Shown piece after piece: positions 15,080 through 23,855 of a stretch of 32,002 bases of DNA (the first letter of the stretch is position 1; the number at the start of each line of letters is the position of its first letter). Below the pieces are notes generated by a model, which searched no databases, was not told where the DNA came from, and worked only from the letters and a program-made list of their open reading frames with translations. A program made the translations under genes and the position numbers. This DNA is from Porphyromonadaceae bacterium UBA7207 (GTDB lineage Bacteria > Bacteroidota > Bacteroidia > Bacteroidales > Muribaculaceae), in assembly GCA_002490635.1 (NCBI GenBank), contig DKUJ01000030.1, forward strand, positions 1 to 32,002. The letters are read 5' to 3'.

Positions 15080-17541
15080 CAGAATTCAACTACAGTTATA
15101 CCAGCTCCGCCAAAACGGACATCCTCATCGTGATAGGTCCTGACCGCGCCAACAGAATCGAGATACCTGCGGATATACTGGCGCAAGGCTCCAGTGCCAG
15201 TGCCATGGAGTATGCGCACCCTTCCGGCATTGAACTGCACGGCATCGTCGATATAATACATCACTGCCTGCACGGCTTCGTCGGCTCTCATTCCGCGGAC
15301 ATCGATCTCCGTCGAGAACTCGAGCTGGCGACGCCTCGACTCCTCTCCGGTTGCAGCACTGATATACGACTCGGACCTCGCGACTGTAGGCTTTTTGATG
15401 GTAGCCTTAAGGCGCGAAAGCTCCACAGTGGTTCTGAACTGGCCGAAAACCACCACAGCCTTGCGGCCGCTCACACTCTCGACCGTTCCCACAGTACCGC
15501 CTCCGTCGGCGAGCACTACGCTGTCGCCAGGTTCTATGGCCTTTTTCGCTGATTCCGTTTTAGGCGCTGCCGGAGCCTGCTTCGATTTGGGCAGTCTCCT
15601 CTTCAGTCTCTCGTCGCGTCCATTGTCCTGCGAAAGCTGTTTTTTCTGCCGCTCAAGCTCTCTGCGCGCTTCGAGAGTCTGCTCGCGCTCGGCCTGTGCC
15701 GAACGTATTTCCCGGATGGTGCGCTCTATGGCGGCATTGCTGCCTTCGAGAATCTTGCGTGCCTCCTCCCGGGCCTGGGCGATTATCTCGCGCCGCTGGT
15801 TCCGCAGCCCGTCGAGTTCGGTGTCGTAGCGGGCCTGAAGCTCCTCGATCTGCTTTTCCTTCTGCCGGATTGCCGTCCGCTTGTTTTCCCAGTATCGTCG
15901 GTCCCGGGCTATATCCAGAAGGTAGCGGTCCATATTCACATAGTCGCTGCCGACAATTTCCTTGGCATCATCGATTATATCCTGTGGAATACCTGTTTTC
16001 CGCGCTATTTCCAGAGCGAACGAACTACCGGGATTTCCCACGGCAAGACGGAACAAAGGCTGCATCTGCCGGCGGTCGTACAGCATCGAACCGTTCACCA
16101 GACCGGGCGTATCCTCGGCAAACTGCTTTAGGTTGTGGTAGTGTGTGGTTATCACGCCCCATACACCAAGTCCGTTCATGCGGCGCAGCACAGCCTGGGC
16201 TATGGCACCGCCGATCTGGGGCTCGGTGCCTCCGCCGAACTCGTCGATCAGCACCAGCGAGGCACCGCTTCCGTGAGCAAGGAAGAACTTCATGTTCTTC
16301 AGATGCGAGGAATAGGTACTCAGATCGTCCTCTATGCTCTGGTCGTCGCCTATATCGATGAAAATACTGTCGAAGACCCCCACGTGCGAATTGTCGTAGA
16401 CCGGCGGCAGCAGTCCGCACTGTATCATGTACTGGATAACACCTACGGTCTTAAGCGTAACCGACTTGCCACCTGCGTTAGGGCCGGATATCACAAGGAT
16501 TCTTTTCCCGGGTGTCAAGGTGATATCCAGAGGCACGATTTCCTTGCCCTGCTTCTCAAGGGAAGCCTTAAGCCCGGGATGGCATGCATGATACCACTCC
16601 ATCTGCGGTCCGTCGGCCATATGCGGCATACATGCATCCACCGTTCTGGCATATCCGGCCTTTGCATGGATGAATTCGAACTCGCCGAGGATATCGTATG
16701 CGCCAAGCATCTCGTCGAGCTGCGGGCGCATGGAGTCGGCGAGTGCTGTAAGTATCCTCACAATCTCGCGGCGTTCCTCGGCAGCAAGTTCGCGAAGGCG
16801 GTTGTTGGCCTCCACCACAACGGCAGGTTCTATAAACACCGTTTTACCCGAAGCGGACTCATCATGAACGATACCGGCGATTTTGCGCTTGTTCATAGGA
16901 GCTACAGGTATCACCAGGCGGCCATCACGCACCGCTGGCGACACGTCGCTCTCCAGAAGGCCGTCGCGGATGGCTGCGGCTATGACCCTGCGCATGGAGG
17001 CGTTTATGCCGGCAGCCGTCGACGACATCGAATGTCTTATCCCGGCAAGCTCCGGCGACGCCGAATCCTTTATTTCGCCATGCCGGTCGATGATGCGGTC
17101 GATTGCCGCGGTAACAGCCGGAAATGGCAGCAGATCACGCGCCATGGCATCCAGAAACGGATATGGCGAAACCGGAGCCGAATCACCTTCGGCATCCTCT
17201 TTGCGCAGTTTCGCGAAGAATGCCGCGATTTCCGCCATTGCGCCGAGGGATGTCCTCAGGGCAGGCAGATCGCTCTCGGCGGGAAAACTGCCTGGAATCC
17301 TGAGCGACGCCAGCACTCCACGGCAATCGCGGACGCCGGCAATGGGAAAACCGTTGTCGCCGCTTATAAGCGACAGCATTTCCGCCGTAGAGCCAAGAAG
17401 CATACGCACAGCGGACGGGTCGGCGCAGAAACACATGGCATCGACCCGCTCCACGCCCAAGGGCGAAACACAATGCGACTTCACCGCCGCACGCACCCCC
17501 TCGAATCCTATTTTCCGTTCGATACTTTCGGGATATACCAT
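15079..17541 (-). CDS. mutS2: Endonuclease MutS2
   Basis: The 820-residue protein lacks the mismatch-recognition domain of MutS1. It has core/lever helices, a P-loop ATPase with Walker A GPNAGGKS (353-360) and the DEFGGGTEPQIGGAIA segment. A long charged coiled coil (about 520-640) is followed by a KOW-like region (DSVVLADGGGTVGTVE) and a C-terminal Smr domain (about 740-820, IDVRG and HGTGTGALR at 779-787). MutS2 suppresses homologous recombination in some bacteria and in others acts on collided ribosomes; both roles are known for the family. Sitting one base after smpB, a ribosome-rescue gene, favours interest in the ribosome role, but that is inference. Confidence 0.97.
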   Translation of the reverse strand: MVYPESIERKIGFEGVRAAVKSHCVSPLGVERVDAMCFCADPSAVRMLLGSTAEMLSLISGDNGFPIAGVRDCRGVLASLRIPGSFPAESDLPALRTSLGAMAEIAAFFAKLRKEDAEGDSAPVSPYPFLDAMARDLLPFPAVTAAIDRIIDRHGEIKDSASPELAGIRHSMSSTAAGINASMRRVIAAAIRDGLLESDVSPAVRDGRLVIPVAPMNKRKIAGIVHDESASGKTVFIEPAVVVEANNRLRELAAEERREIVRILTALADSMRPQLDEMLGAYDILGEFEFIHAKAGYARTVDACMPHMADGPQMEWYHACHPGLKASLEKQGKEIVPLDITLTPGKRILVISGPNAGGKSVTLKTVGVIQYMIQCGLLPPVYDNSHVGVFDSIFIDIGDDQSIEDDLSTYSSHLKNMKFFLAHGSGASLVLIDEFGGGTEPQIGGAIAQAVLRRMNGLGVWGVITTHYHNLKQFAEDTPGLVNGSMLYDRRQMQPLFRLAVGNPGSSFALEIARKTGIPQDIIDDAKEIVGSDYVNMDRYLLDIARDRRYWENKRTAIRQKEKQIEELQARYDTELDGLRNQRREIIAQAREEARKILEGSNAAIERTIREIRSAQAEREQTLEARRELERQKKQLSQDNGRDERLKRRLPKSKQAPAAPKTESAKKAIEPGDSVVLADGGGTVGTVESVSGRKAVVVFGQFRTTVELSRLKATIKKPTVARSESYISAATGEESRRRQLEFSTEIDVRGMRADEAVQAVMYYIDDAVQFNAGRVRILHGTGTGALRQYIRRYLDSVGAVRTYHDEDVRFGGAGITVVEF

Positions 17542-17542
17542 A

Positions 17543-17998
17543 TCACTTGTGCATCAGGCGTGCAAGCGCTCTCTTGTCGTCGCGTTCCTTTATACTCTGT
17601 CGTTTGTCGTATTCCTTTTTGCCACGCGCTATGCCTACAACAAGCTTCGCCAGACCCTTGCCGTTGATAAACAGCCGCAAAGGCACCACAGTAAGTCCCG
17701 AATCCTTTGTGCTTTTTATAATTTTGGCTATCTCTTTCTTATTGAGCAGCAGCTTTCGGTCGCGGCGTGCGGCGTGGTTGTTGTAGGTACCGTAGAAATA
17801 CTGTGCGATATTCATGTTCTTCACCCACACCTCTCCGGCGGCGCTCACATAGCAGAAAGTGTCCACCAACGAGGCGTGGCCGGCCCGGATGCTTTTGATT
17901 TCAGTGCCGGTGAGCACCATGCCGGCGGTAAAACTCTCCAATATTTCATAGTCGAAGGAGGCTCGCCGGTTTTTGATATTTATGTCTTTTGGATTCAT
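17543..17998 (-). CDS. smpB: SsrA-binding protein SmpB
   Basis: SmpB binds tmRNA and delivers it to stalled ribosomes for trans-translation. The 151-residue protein has the OB-fold core (FDYEILESFTAGMVLTGTE, IKSIRAGHASLVDTF) and the conserved NHAARRDRKLLLNK segment. The basic C-terminal tail (KKEYDKRQSIKERDDKRALARLMHK) reads the mRNA channel. Length is typical. The start overlaps the upstream membrane-protein stop by 4 bases (17995-17998), and mutS2 starts one base after its stop. The tmRNA gene is not in this window. Confidence 0.97.
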   Translation of the reverse strand: MNPKDINIKNRRASFDYEILESFTAGMVLTGTEIKSIRAGHASLVDTFCYVSAAGEVWVKNMNIAQYFYGTYNNHAARRDRKLLLNKKEIAKIIKSTKDSGLTVVPLRLFINGKGLAKLVVGIARGKKEYDKRQSIKERDDKRALARLMHK

Positions 17999-18543
17999 GG
18001 AAGGAGAAAGAAAAAAAAGTAATATATCACCAGAGGTGTCACCACAGTGGCAAGAGTCGCCATAATCATATAGTTCATCTCTCTGGAAGTAGGCACGTCC
18101 ATATAGGACGACGATTTATAAAGCACCAGCACCGCATAGAGTGGCAGGAATCGCAGCAGCACCAGATTCCACGGCAGTATATTGTCGATGAGCTGGATGG
18201 CGATCATAATGCCCACTGCCATTACCGTGAGCACAGCGACGCGCTCGCGGTCGGGCTGGCCGGCAGTGAAACGTCCGACGTAGATATCGAAAACCAGCCT
18301 GGCAATATACACGGTCACAAAATATGCGCCGAAGTCCACCACGGCACGGATAAGCACCGTTCCGAACTTCAGCCCCTGCTCCCAGAACAGAGCCGCAAAC
18401 TCACTGAGAGATGTCAGAGCCAGCAACGGAAGCAGCCCGCGGTGCATGAGCGCCTCGGCCTGCGGCTGTTCTTCGGCCAATGCATCCCATCCTTTTCCGG
18501 GAGATAGGACAAGCTGTACGAGATATTTCAGAAACTGTGCCAT
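17995..18543 (-). CDS. Yip1-domain-like integral membrane protein
   Basis: With the start at 18543 (MAQFLKYLVQLVLSPGKGWDAL) the protein has 182 residues. A short N-terminal amphipathic stretch with the P-x-x-x-W pattern common in Yip1-type proteins precedes about five hydrophobic helices. It ends in a run of aromatic and hydrophobic residues (YYFFFFLLP). A longer reading from 18585 is unlikely because that ATG sits inside the promoter -7 box (18583-18590). It is the first gene of the operon leading to smpB and mutS2. Function is unknown, and no catalytic motif is visible. Confidence 0.75.
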   Translation of the reverse strand: MAQFLKYLVQLVLSPGKGWDALAEEQPQAEALMHRGLLPLLALTSLSEFAALFWEQGLKFGTVLIRAVVDFGAYFVTVYIARLVFDIYVGRFTAGQPDRERVAVLTVMAVGIMIAIQLIDNILPWNLVLLRFLPLYAVLVLYKSSSYMDVPTSREMNYMIMATLATVVTPLVIYYFFFFLLP

Positions 18544-18582
18544 ATGTAATATAATTGCGGCGCCTTTTTGGCGTCGGAAGTG

Positions 18583-18590
18583 CAAAGTTA
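18583..18590 (-). promoter_or_regulatory. -7 box of the Yip1-smpB-mutS2 operon promoter
   Basis: On the minus strand this reads TAACTTTG, a full match to TAnnTTTG, 39 bases before the ATG at 18543. No good TTTG is seen 19-21 bases further upstream. Confidence 0.6.
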
Positions 18591-18684
18591 CTAAATTCTG
18601 CTGTCATACACCGCCGGGCTGTCTGCCTAAAAGGTCGTTCATAAATTCTTGATGGTCGAGGGTGGCCGCTCCAAGTAAAATGAC

Positions 18685-18692
18685 TAATTTTG
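18685..18692 (+). promoter_or_regulatory. -7 box of the purT promoter
   Basis: TAATTTTG matches TAnnTTTG and lies 25 bases before the purT ATG. No TTTG is present at the usual upstream spacing, so the promoter may be weak or need an activator. I could not identify a PurR-like operator. Confidence 0.55.
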
Positions 18693-18717
18693 CAATGTCA
18701 AACCAAAACCAGCAACA

Positions 18718-19932
18718 ATGACAAAAATAGGTTCCGTGCTCACCTCCGTTGGGCGCAAGGCATTGCTCCTTGGCAGCGGCGAATTAGGAAAAGAAGTGGC
18801 CATCGAGCTCCAGCGCCTCGGCGTTGAAGTTGTGGCATGCGACAAATACCCACAGGCTCCGGCGATGCAGACAGCACACCGGAGCTATGTTTTTAATATG
18901 CTCGACGGCGAAACCCTCAGGCAGGTGGTCACTATGGAGAAACCCGACCATATCATTCCTGAAATCGAGGCCATAGCCACCGGCAAACTCGTGGAACTCG
19001 AAGCCACCGGCTTCAATGTCACTCCTACCGCACGCGCTGCCGCGCTGACAATGAACCGTGAAGGCATACGCCGTCTTGCCGCCGAAGAACTTGGATTGCC
19101 GACTTCTCCCTACCGCTTCGCAGGAACCTACGAGGAATTCCGTGCGGCCATCGACGCCATCGGACTCCCTGTCGTTGTAAAGCCTGTGATGAGTTCCTCC
19201 GGCCATGGCCAGAGCACCGTGCGCAGCGTCGACGACATCGACCATGCCTGGAACGAAGCACAGCACGGAGGCCGCGCCGGCGAAGGACGTGTCATTGTGG
19301 AAGGCTTCGTGGATTTCGACTACGAGATAACCCTTCTCACAGTGCGCAGCGTGTCCGGCACAGTATTCTGCGAACCCATAGGCCATGTGCAGGTCGACGG
19401 CGACTACCGCCAGTCCTGGCAGCCGCAGCCTATGAGCACCACGGCTCTCGAAGAAGCCCGTCGCATCGCCCGCGCCGTAACCGATGCGCTTGGCGGTTTC
19501 GGCATATTCGGCGTCGAACTGTTCGTGAAAGGCGACAAAGTGATTTTCAGCGAAGTCTCGCCCCGCCCGCACGATACCGGAATGGTGACAATGATTTCAC
19601 AGGATCAAAGCGAGTTCGCCCTGCACGCCCGCGCCCTGCTCGGGCTGCCGGTTCCCGGAATACGTTTCTACGGCCCGTCGGCATCGCGCGCAATCGTAGT
19701 GGAGGGTGATACCAACCGCATCGAGATGGACCATCTGGAAGACGTGCTCTCCGAACCCGGCGTCCAGATCCGTATCTTCGGCAAGCCTGAAGTGCGCGGC
19801 CACCGCCGCATGGGCGTGATTCTGGCCAGCGCCGACACCGTCGACGAAGCCAGAGCCAAAGCCGAACGTGCCTACGAAGCTCTGGTGGTCAACGTTCTGC
19901 CGCGAGCCGAGGAAACAGCCGGAGAGCGTTAG
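18718..19932 (+). CDS. purT: Formate-dependent phosphoribosylglycinamide formyltransferase 2
   Basis: PurT makes formyl-GAR in purine synthesis from GAR, formate and ATP, so it does not need 10-formyl-THF. The 404-residue protein has the N-terminal dinucleotide-like fold (ALLLGSGELGKEVAIELQRLG) and a substrate-binding stretch (HIIPEIEAI). The ATP-grasp domain includes VVKPVMSSSGHGQS, IVEGFVDFDYEITLLTVR, FGVELFVKGDKVIFSEVSPRPHDTG and the conserved RRMGV near the end. It is slightly longer than the enterobacterial enzyme. The last 44 bases overlap the convergent tatD gene. Use of formate fits an anaerobic, fermentative host. Confidence 0.96.
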   Translation: MTKIGSVLTSVGRKALLLGSGELGKEVAIELQRLGVEVVACDKYPQAPAMQTAHRSYVFNMLDGETLRQVVTMEKPDHIIPEIEAIATGKLVELEATGFNVTPTARAAALTMNREGIRRLAAEELGLPTSPYRFAGTYEEFRAAIDAIGLPVVVKPVMSSSGHGQSTVRSVDDIDHAWNEAQHGGRAGEGRVIVEGFVDFDYEITLLTVRSVSGTVFCEPIGHVQVDGDYRQSWQPQPMSTTALEEARRIARAVTDALGGFGIFGVELFVKGDKVIFSEVSPRPHDTGMVTMISQDQSEFALHARALLGLPVPGIRFYGPSASRAIVVEGDTNRIEMDHLEDVLSEPGVQIRIFGKPEVRGHRRMGVILASADTVDEARAKAERAYEALVVNVLPRAEETAGER

Positions 19933-20698
19933 CCTCTGTTGCCGCGGCCATAGCCACGGCATCGACTCCCATAGCCAGCGCCATGGTGTCCACAATCAGT
20001 GGCATCATGGCGCTTTCGTTGCGCTTGCCCCGGTGTGGAGTCGGCGCCAGATACGGCGCATCTGTTTCGGATAGCAGGCGCTCCATGCCAATCGACGGGA
20101 GCGTGGAACGCAGGCCGGAATTCTTGAACGTGACAATACCGTTGATGCCGAAATAATAGTCACCGACACGCCGTATGCGTTCCACATCGTCGGGTGTGCC
20201 ACCGAAACTGTGAAACACCGCAGGAACATCCCGATGTCCCTGCAAGACCTCCAGGCACTGGTCCAGTCCGTCGCGGCAATGGATAATCACCGGAAGACCG
20301 AGAGTGGCGGCAGCTGCCAGCTGGGCATCGAAAGCCTGCATCTGGGCATCGGAGTCGGCAGGCTGCCAATAAAGGTCGATGCCGCATTCGCCTACTGCCA
20401 CATACTGCTTGTCACAGCCACGCAGTTCCTCGAGAATAGGAGAGAGGGTGGCACGCCAGTCCTCGCCTATTTCGGTGGGATGCAGCCCCATGGCCATCCG
20501 CACTTTTTCAGGAGCCGCCTTCCACAGCCGTTTCATCGGCTCTATGCTCTGCAGGTCGACATTCGGTGTAATCATGGTGCCTACTCCGGCAGCACATGCT
20601 CTTTCCACGGCAGCAAGCTGCCCTGCCAAAGATTCGGGCGCCTGCTCCGGTTCGGAATAGGCGCCCATATACAGGTGAGTGTGTGTATCTATCATCAA
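19889..20698 (-). CDS. TatD-family metal-dependent hydrolase
   Basis: The 269-residue protein is a TIM-barrel amidohydrolase of the TatD/YcfH group. Metal ligands are visible: IDTHTHLY (His-x-His), GECGIDLYW (Glu), IIHCRDG (His), FHSFGG (His), and SETDAPYLAPTPHRGKRNE (Asp). TatD proteins are 3'-5' DNases in some species, but the cellular substrate of this one is unknown. It overlaps the upstream polyprenyl-synthase stop by 4 bases (20695-20698) and ends within the opposing purT gene. The C-terminal TEANALRLF is conserved in the family, so the overlap is real and not an over-extended call. Confidence 0.93.
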   Translation of the reverse strand: MMIDTHTHLYMGAYSEPEQAPESLAGQLAAVERACAAGVGTMITPNVDLQSIEPMKRLWKAAPEKVRMAMGLHPTEIGEDWRATLSPILEELRGCDKQYVAVGECGIDLYWQPADSDAQMQAFDAQLAAAATLGLPVIIHCRDGLDQCLEVLQGHRDVPAVFHSFGGTPDDVERIRRVGDYYFGINGIVTFKNSGLRSTLPSIGMERLLSETDAPYLAPTPHRGKRNESAMMPLIVDTMALAMGVDAVAMAAATEANALRLFPRLAAER

Positions 20699-21684
20699 TG
20701 GTCGCGTGTGGCAGCTTTATCTGCCAATGAGTTGAAGAATTCACGGGCTCTTTCGTCCATTTCGATGCAGGCTATGTTCCGGCGTGCATCGGCGGCATAA
20801 TTCGCGGCCTGACTGACAAGCCGTTCACCCAGCTCCAGACTGTCATAGATTTCCCTCACAGCAGCAATAAGCTTCTCTTCGTCGCCATCGGCCTTATATC
20901 CGGCATAGGCGGCATCAAGAGCCTTGGCGGCATCGACGTCCTCGCAAGCCTTTGTGTAAAGCCACGTTTTTTTCCTGTTCAGGATATCTCCTCCGATTTG
21001 CTTGCCGAATACAGCAGGATCGCCATAGGTATCGAGCCAGTCATCACGCATCTGGAACGCAAGGCCAAGATTCAGACCATATTCATAGAAAGCTTTCCGC
21101 ACGGCATTGTCGCTGTCGGCGGCCATGGCTCCCAAGGCACAGGCGCAGGCAAGAAGGACCGATGTCTTGAGCCGTATCATTTCAAGATAGTCGGCCTCGG
21201 ACACAGAATGCATATCCTGGAACTCCATATCGAGTTGCTGCCCCTGGTACACCTCCATTGCTGTGGTGTTGAACAGTGCGAGTGCCTCGGGAAGAATATG
21301 ACGAGGACATTGCGCCAGCAGCTGCGAGCTGAGGGTGAGCATGGCATCGCCACTGAGGATTGCCACACTGGCATTCCACCGCCTATGCACGGCCGGGCGT
21401 CCGCGGCGTATGTCGGCATCGTCCATCACATCGTCGTGCAACAATGTGAAATTATGGAACATTTCCACTGCAAGAGCCTGAGGCATGGCTTCTTCAACCG
21501 CACGACCGCTCACCGCGGCGAATACGGCCAAAAGGAGCACGGGGCGCAAGCGCTTGCCTCCGCCATCCAGCGTATAACTTATGGGAGCGTAGAGACCGGG
21601 GGCCGTAGCGGGATAGCTTATCCGGGAAAGTGCTGATTCTACCTCACCAGAAAAATAGTCGACTGTGAATTCCGCCTTTTCCAT
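20695..21684 (-). CDS. Polyprenyl (isoprenyl diphosphate) synthase, IspA/IspB-like
   Basis: The 329-residue trans-prenyltransferase condenses IPP with allylic diphosphates. Both aspartate-rich motifs are intact: DDVMD (84-88) and DDWLD (214-218). GGGKRLRPVL (41-50) is the IPP-binding region. Phe79, five residues before the first motif, is a bulky residue at the place that limits chain length. The first motif has no two-residue insertion, unlike bacterial FPP synthases. This points to a short C15-C20 product rather than a long quinone tail, but it remains an inference. Its ATG shares a base with the aminotransferase stop (TGATG, 21682-21686). Confidence 0.92.
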   Translation of the reverse strand: MEKAEFTVDYFSGEVESALSRISYPATAPGLYAPISYTLDGGGKRLRPVLLLAVFAAVSGRAVEEAMPQALAVEMFHNFTLLHDDVMDDADIRRGRPAVHRRWNASVAILSGDAMLTLSSQLLAQCPRHILPEALALFNTTAMEVYQGQQLDMEFQDMHSVSEADYLEMIRLKTSVLLACACALGAMAADSDNAVRKAFYEYGLNLGLAFQMRDDWLDTYGDPAVFGKQIGGDILNRKKTWLYTKACEDVDAAKALDAAYAGYKADGDEEKLIAAVREIYDSLELGERLVSQAANYAADARRNIACIEMDERAREFFNSLADKAATRDH

Positions 21685-22880
21685 CAGTGCAGCGAAGAGA
21701 GAGCTTCGGCCACGCGGTGCATGGCCTTTATAATATTATCATCGGAAGTGGCGTAGCTGAATCGAAGATAGCCGGGAGCGCAGAATGCGTCGCCGGACAC
21801 ACTTGCCACATGTGCTTTCTCCAGCAGATACATGGCCAGGTCGTTGCTGTCGCCGATTCGTATTGCGCCGTCGCTCTTGCCGAAACAGGAGCTCACTTCG
21901 GGGAAAAGGTAGAAAGCACCCTGCGGACAGTTCACGTTGAATCCCGGGATTTCAGAGGCCAGCTTCACAATAAGGTCGCGGCGACGGCGGAATGCCTCGC
22001 ACATGGCAGCCACACACTCCTGTGGGCCTTCGTAAGCAGCCTCGGCGGCTTTCTGGGCTATCGACGACACTCCCGAGGTGGCCTGACCTTGCAGTTTGGC
22101 TACAGCCTTGGCAATTTCTACGGGGGCGGCACAGTATCCGATTCGCCAGCCGGTCATGGCGTATGCCTTCGACACACCGTTGATAACCACAGTGCGGTCG
22201 GCGATTTCCGGGAAAGACGCCAGCGACACAAACGGCTGGTCGTTATAGCGGATGTGCTCGTAGATTTCATCGGCTATTACCAGAATCTGTGGATGGCGGG
22301 CCAGAACGTTCACCAGTGCCTGCAGTTCCTCGCGGGTATACACACTGCCTGTCGGATTCGAAGGCGAGCAGAGAATTATGGCACGGCTGCGAGGGGTTAT
22401 GGCCTCCTCGAGCCTTGCAGGTGAAAGCTTGAAATCCTCATCGATTGTCGACGGTACGGTGACACTTGTTCCGGATGCCAGTTTCACCATCTCCACATAG
22501 CTCACCCATGCGGGAGTGGGAATAATAACCTCATCGCCGGGATTCACCGTTGCCAGAATCACATTGCTCAGCGCGTGTTTGGCACCGTTGCCCACAACAA
22601 TCTGCGAAGCATCGTAGGCAAGCCCGTTCTCGCGGTCGAGCTTTGCAGCTATGGCTTTGCGCAGGCTCATATAGCCAGCTGCCGGCGAATAGAAAGTGAA
22701 GTTCTGGTCTATGGCCTTTTTGGCAGCCTCTTTGATGTGTTCGGGCGTGTTGAAGTCGGGCTCGCCGACGCTCATGTTCACCACATCCACGCCTGCGGCT
22801 TTAAGCTCGGCGCTCTTCTGCGACATGGCAAGCGTCTGCGACACTGCCAGGGAGTTCACTCGGTCGGATATTCTCTGCAT
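21684..22880 (-). CDS. Class I pyridoxal-phosphate aminotransferase (aspartate aminotransferase type Ib)
   Basis: The 398-residue cytosolic enzyme transfers an amino group between aspartate (or a related amino acid) and 2-oxoglutarate. Motifs are VNMSVGEPDFNTP at the N-terminus, VGNGAKHAL, CSPSNPTGSVYTREEL, and DEIYEHIRY. The PLP-binding lysine is Lys238 in NGVSKAYAMTGWRIGY, and the C-terminal Arg in YLRFSYA binds the substrate carboxylate. Start 22880 (MQRISDRVNSLAVSQTLAMS) is chosen over 22949 because the extra 23 residues run into the promoter-bearing repeat. It is the first gene of a three-gene unit with the polyprenyl synthase and tatD. Confidence 0.94.
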   Translation of the reverse strand: MQRISDRVNSLAVSQTLAMSQKSAELKAAGVDVVNMSVGEPDFNTPEHIKEAAKKAIDQNFTFYSPAAGYMSLRKAIAAKLDRENGLAYDASQIVVGNGAKHALSNVILATVNPGDEVIIPTPAWVSYVEMVKLASGTSVTVPSTIDEDFKLSPARLEEAITPRSRAIILCSPSNPTGSVYTREELQALVNVLARHPQILVIADEIYEHIRYNDQPFVSLASFPEIADRTVVINGVSKAYAMTGWRIGYCAAPVEIAKAVAKLQGQATSGVSSIAQKAAEAAYEGPQECVAAMCEAFRRRRDLIVKLASEIPGFNVNCPQGAFYLFPEVSSCFGKSDGAIRIGDSNDLAMYLLEKAHVASVSGDAFCAPGYLRFSYATSDDNIIKAMHRVAEALSSLH

Positions 22881-22917
22881 AATATGAGATATTTTGCTGG
22901 TTGAGGGGTTGTGAAGA

Positions 22918-22983
22918 CAAAGATACGAATAAGTCGAGAGCAAAGCCAAATTTATTTGGATTTTGCCGAGCGTGAGTATCTAA
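22918..22983 (-). repeat. Tandem hairpin repeat, copy 1, carrying a promoter
   Basis: This 66-base unit is about 88% identical to copy 2 (22992-23058). It is itself an imperfect inverted repeat (AGATAC at the left, GTATCT at the right, with partly matching arms inside). On the minus strand it holds TTTG (22947-22950), a 21-base spacer and TATCTTTG (22918-22925), a full Bacteroidota promoter. The -7 box ends 37 bases before the aminotransferase ATG. Confidence 0.8.
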
Positions 22984-22991
22984 GACGCAGT

Positions 22992-23058
22992 CAAAGATAC
23001 GAATAAGTCGAGAGTAAAGCCAAATATTCTTTGAACTTTGCCGAGCGTGAGTATCTAA
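22992..23058 (-). repeat. Tandem hairpin repeat, copy 2, carrying a promoter
   Basis: This 67-base unit lies 8 bases upstream (minus-strand sense) of copy 1 and begins 3 bases after the xth stop codon. It also carries TTTG (23021-23024), a 21-base spacer and TATCTTTG (22992-22999). The middle of the unit differs most from copy 1, while the two ends are almost unchanged. It may also act as a 3' hairpin for xth. Confidence 0.8.
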
Positions 23059-23061
23059 CAA

Positions 23062-23817
23062 TCAGAAATCGAGAGTTATTTCCACGGGACAATGGTCGGA
23101 ACCGAGAATTCCGCTGTGAATCGTTGCCGATGTCAAGCGCGGACGCAGCCGCTCCGATATCAGAAAATAATCGATACGCCAGCCAACATTGCGGGCACGG
23201 GCACCGCCGCGGTAGCTCCACCATGAATATGCTTTCTCCTGATGCGGATGCAGAGCACGGAAGGTATCCACGAATCCGGCGTCGAGTAATCGCCCGAAGG
23301 CCTGCCGCTCCTGATCGCTGAAGCCGGGGCTTTTGCGGTTTGCGGCCGGGTTGGCGAGGTCTATTTCATTATGAGCCACGTTGAGGTCGCCACAGACCAC
23401 AACGGGTTTATGCCTGTCGAGATCTTTCAGGAAGTCCATAAATGAATCTTCCCAGTCCAGACGGTAGTCCAGACGCGCGAGCATATCCTGGGCATTCGGA
23501 GTGTACACATTCACGAGGTAGAAGTTCTCATTCTCCACCATAGTGATACGCCCCTCGGCGTCGTGCCTGTCGATTCCCATGCACACTGCCTCGGAGAGAG
23601 GGCTGTGCTTCCAGAACACAGCAGTTCCGGAATAACCCTTACGCTGCGCGTAGCTCCACGAAGAGCCATAGCCGGGAAAACAGAGGTCAATCTGCCCCGC
23701 CTGCAGTTTTATTTCCTGCAAGGCGAAGTAATCGGCGTCGAAAGAGGTGAATATGTCGGCGAAGCCTTTGTTGACAACGGCACGCAGGCCGTTGACGTTC
23801 CAGGATACGAGTTTCAT
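23062..23817 (-). CDS. xth: Exodeoxyribonuclease III (AP endonuclease)
   Basis: ExoIII cleaves 5' of abasic sites and removes blocked 3' ends in base-excision repair. The 251-residue protein shows the full endonuclease/exonuclease/phosphatase set: SWNVNGLRAV (Asn), FALQEIKL (metal-binding Glu), VVCGDLNVAH (catalytic Asp/Asn) and the closing GSDHCPVEITLDF (Asp-His pair). WRIDYFLIS precedes the last motif, as in the family. It lies between the LRR-protein terminator and the tandem repeats. A degenerate -7 box (TATCTTCG on the minus strand near 23847-23854) may be its promoter. Confidence 0.96.
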   Translation of the reverse strand: MKLVSWNVNGLRAVVNKGFADIFTSFDADYFALQEIKLQAGQIDLCFPGYGSSWSYAQRKGYSGTAVFWKHSPLSEAVCMGIDRHDAEGRITMVENENFYLVNVYTPNAQDMLARLDYRLDWEDSFMDFLKDLDRHKPVVVCGDLNVAHNEIDLANPAANRKSPGFSDQERQAFGRLLDAGFVDTFRALHPHQEKAYSWWSYRGGARARNVGWRIDYFLISERLRPRLTSATIHSGILGSDHCPVEITLDF

Positions 23818-23855
23818 TGGGCTGATATGATGTTTTGTATTGGTGCGAAGATACG

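Noticed and set aside
13806..15143. A 445-residue plus-strand open frame
   Set aside because: It is antisense to the two chromate-transporter genes and is Arg/Ser/His-rich, as expected of a shadow frame.
22918..23058. Tandem repeats as a CRISPR array
   Set aside because: There are only two units, 66-67 bases long with an 8-base spacer and internal divergence, and no cas genes nearby.
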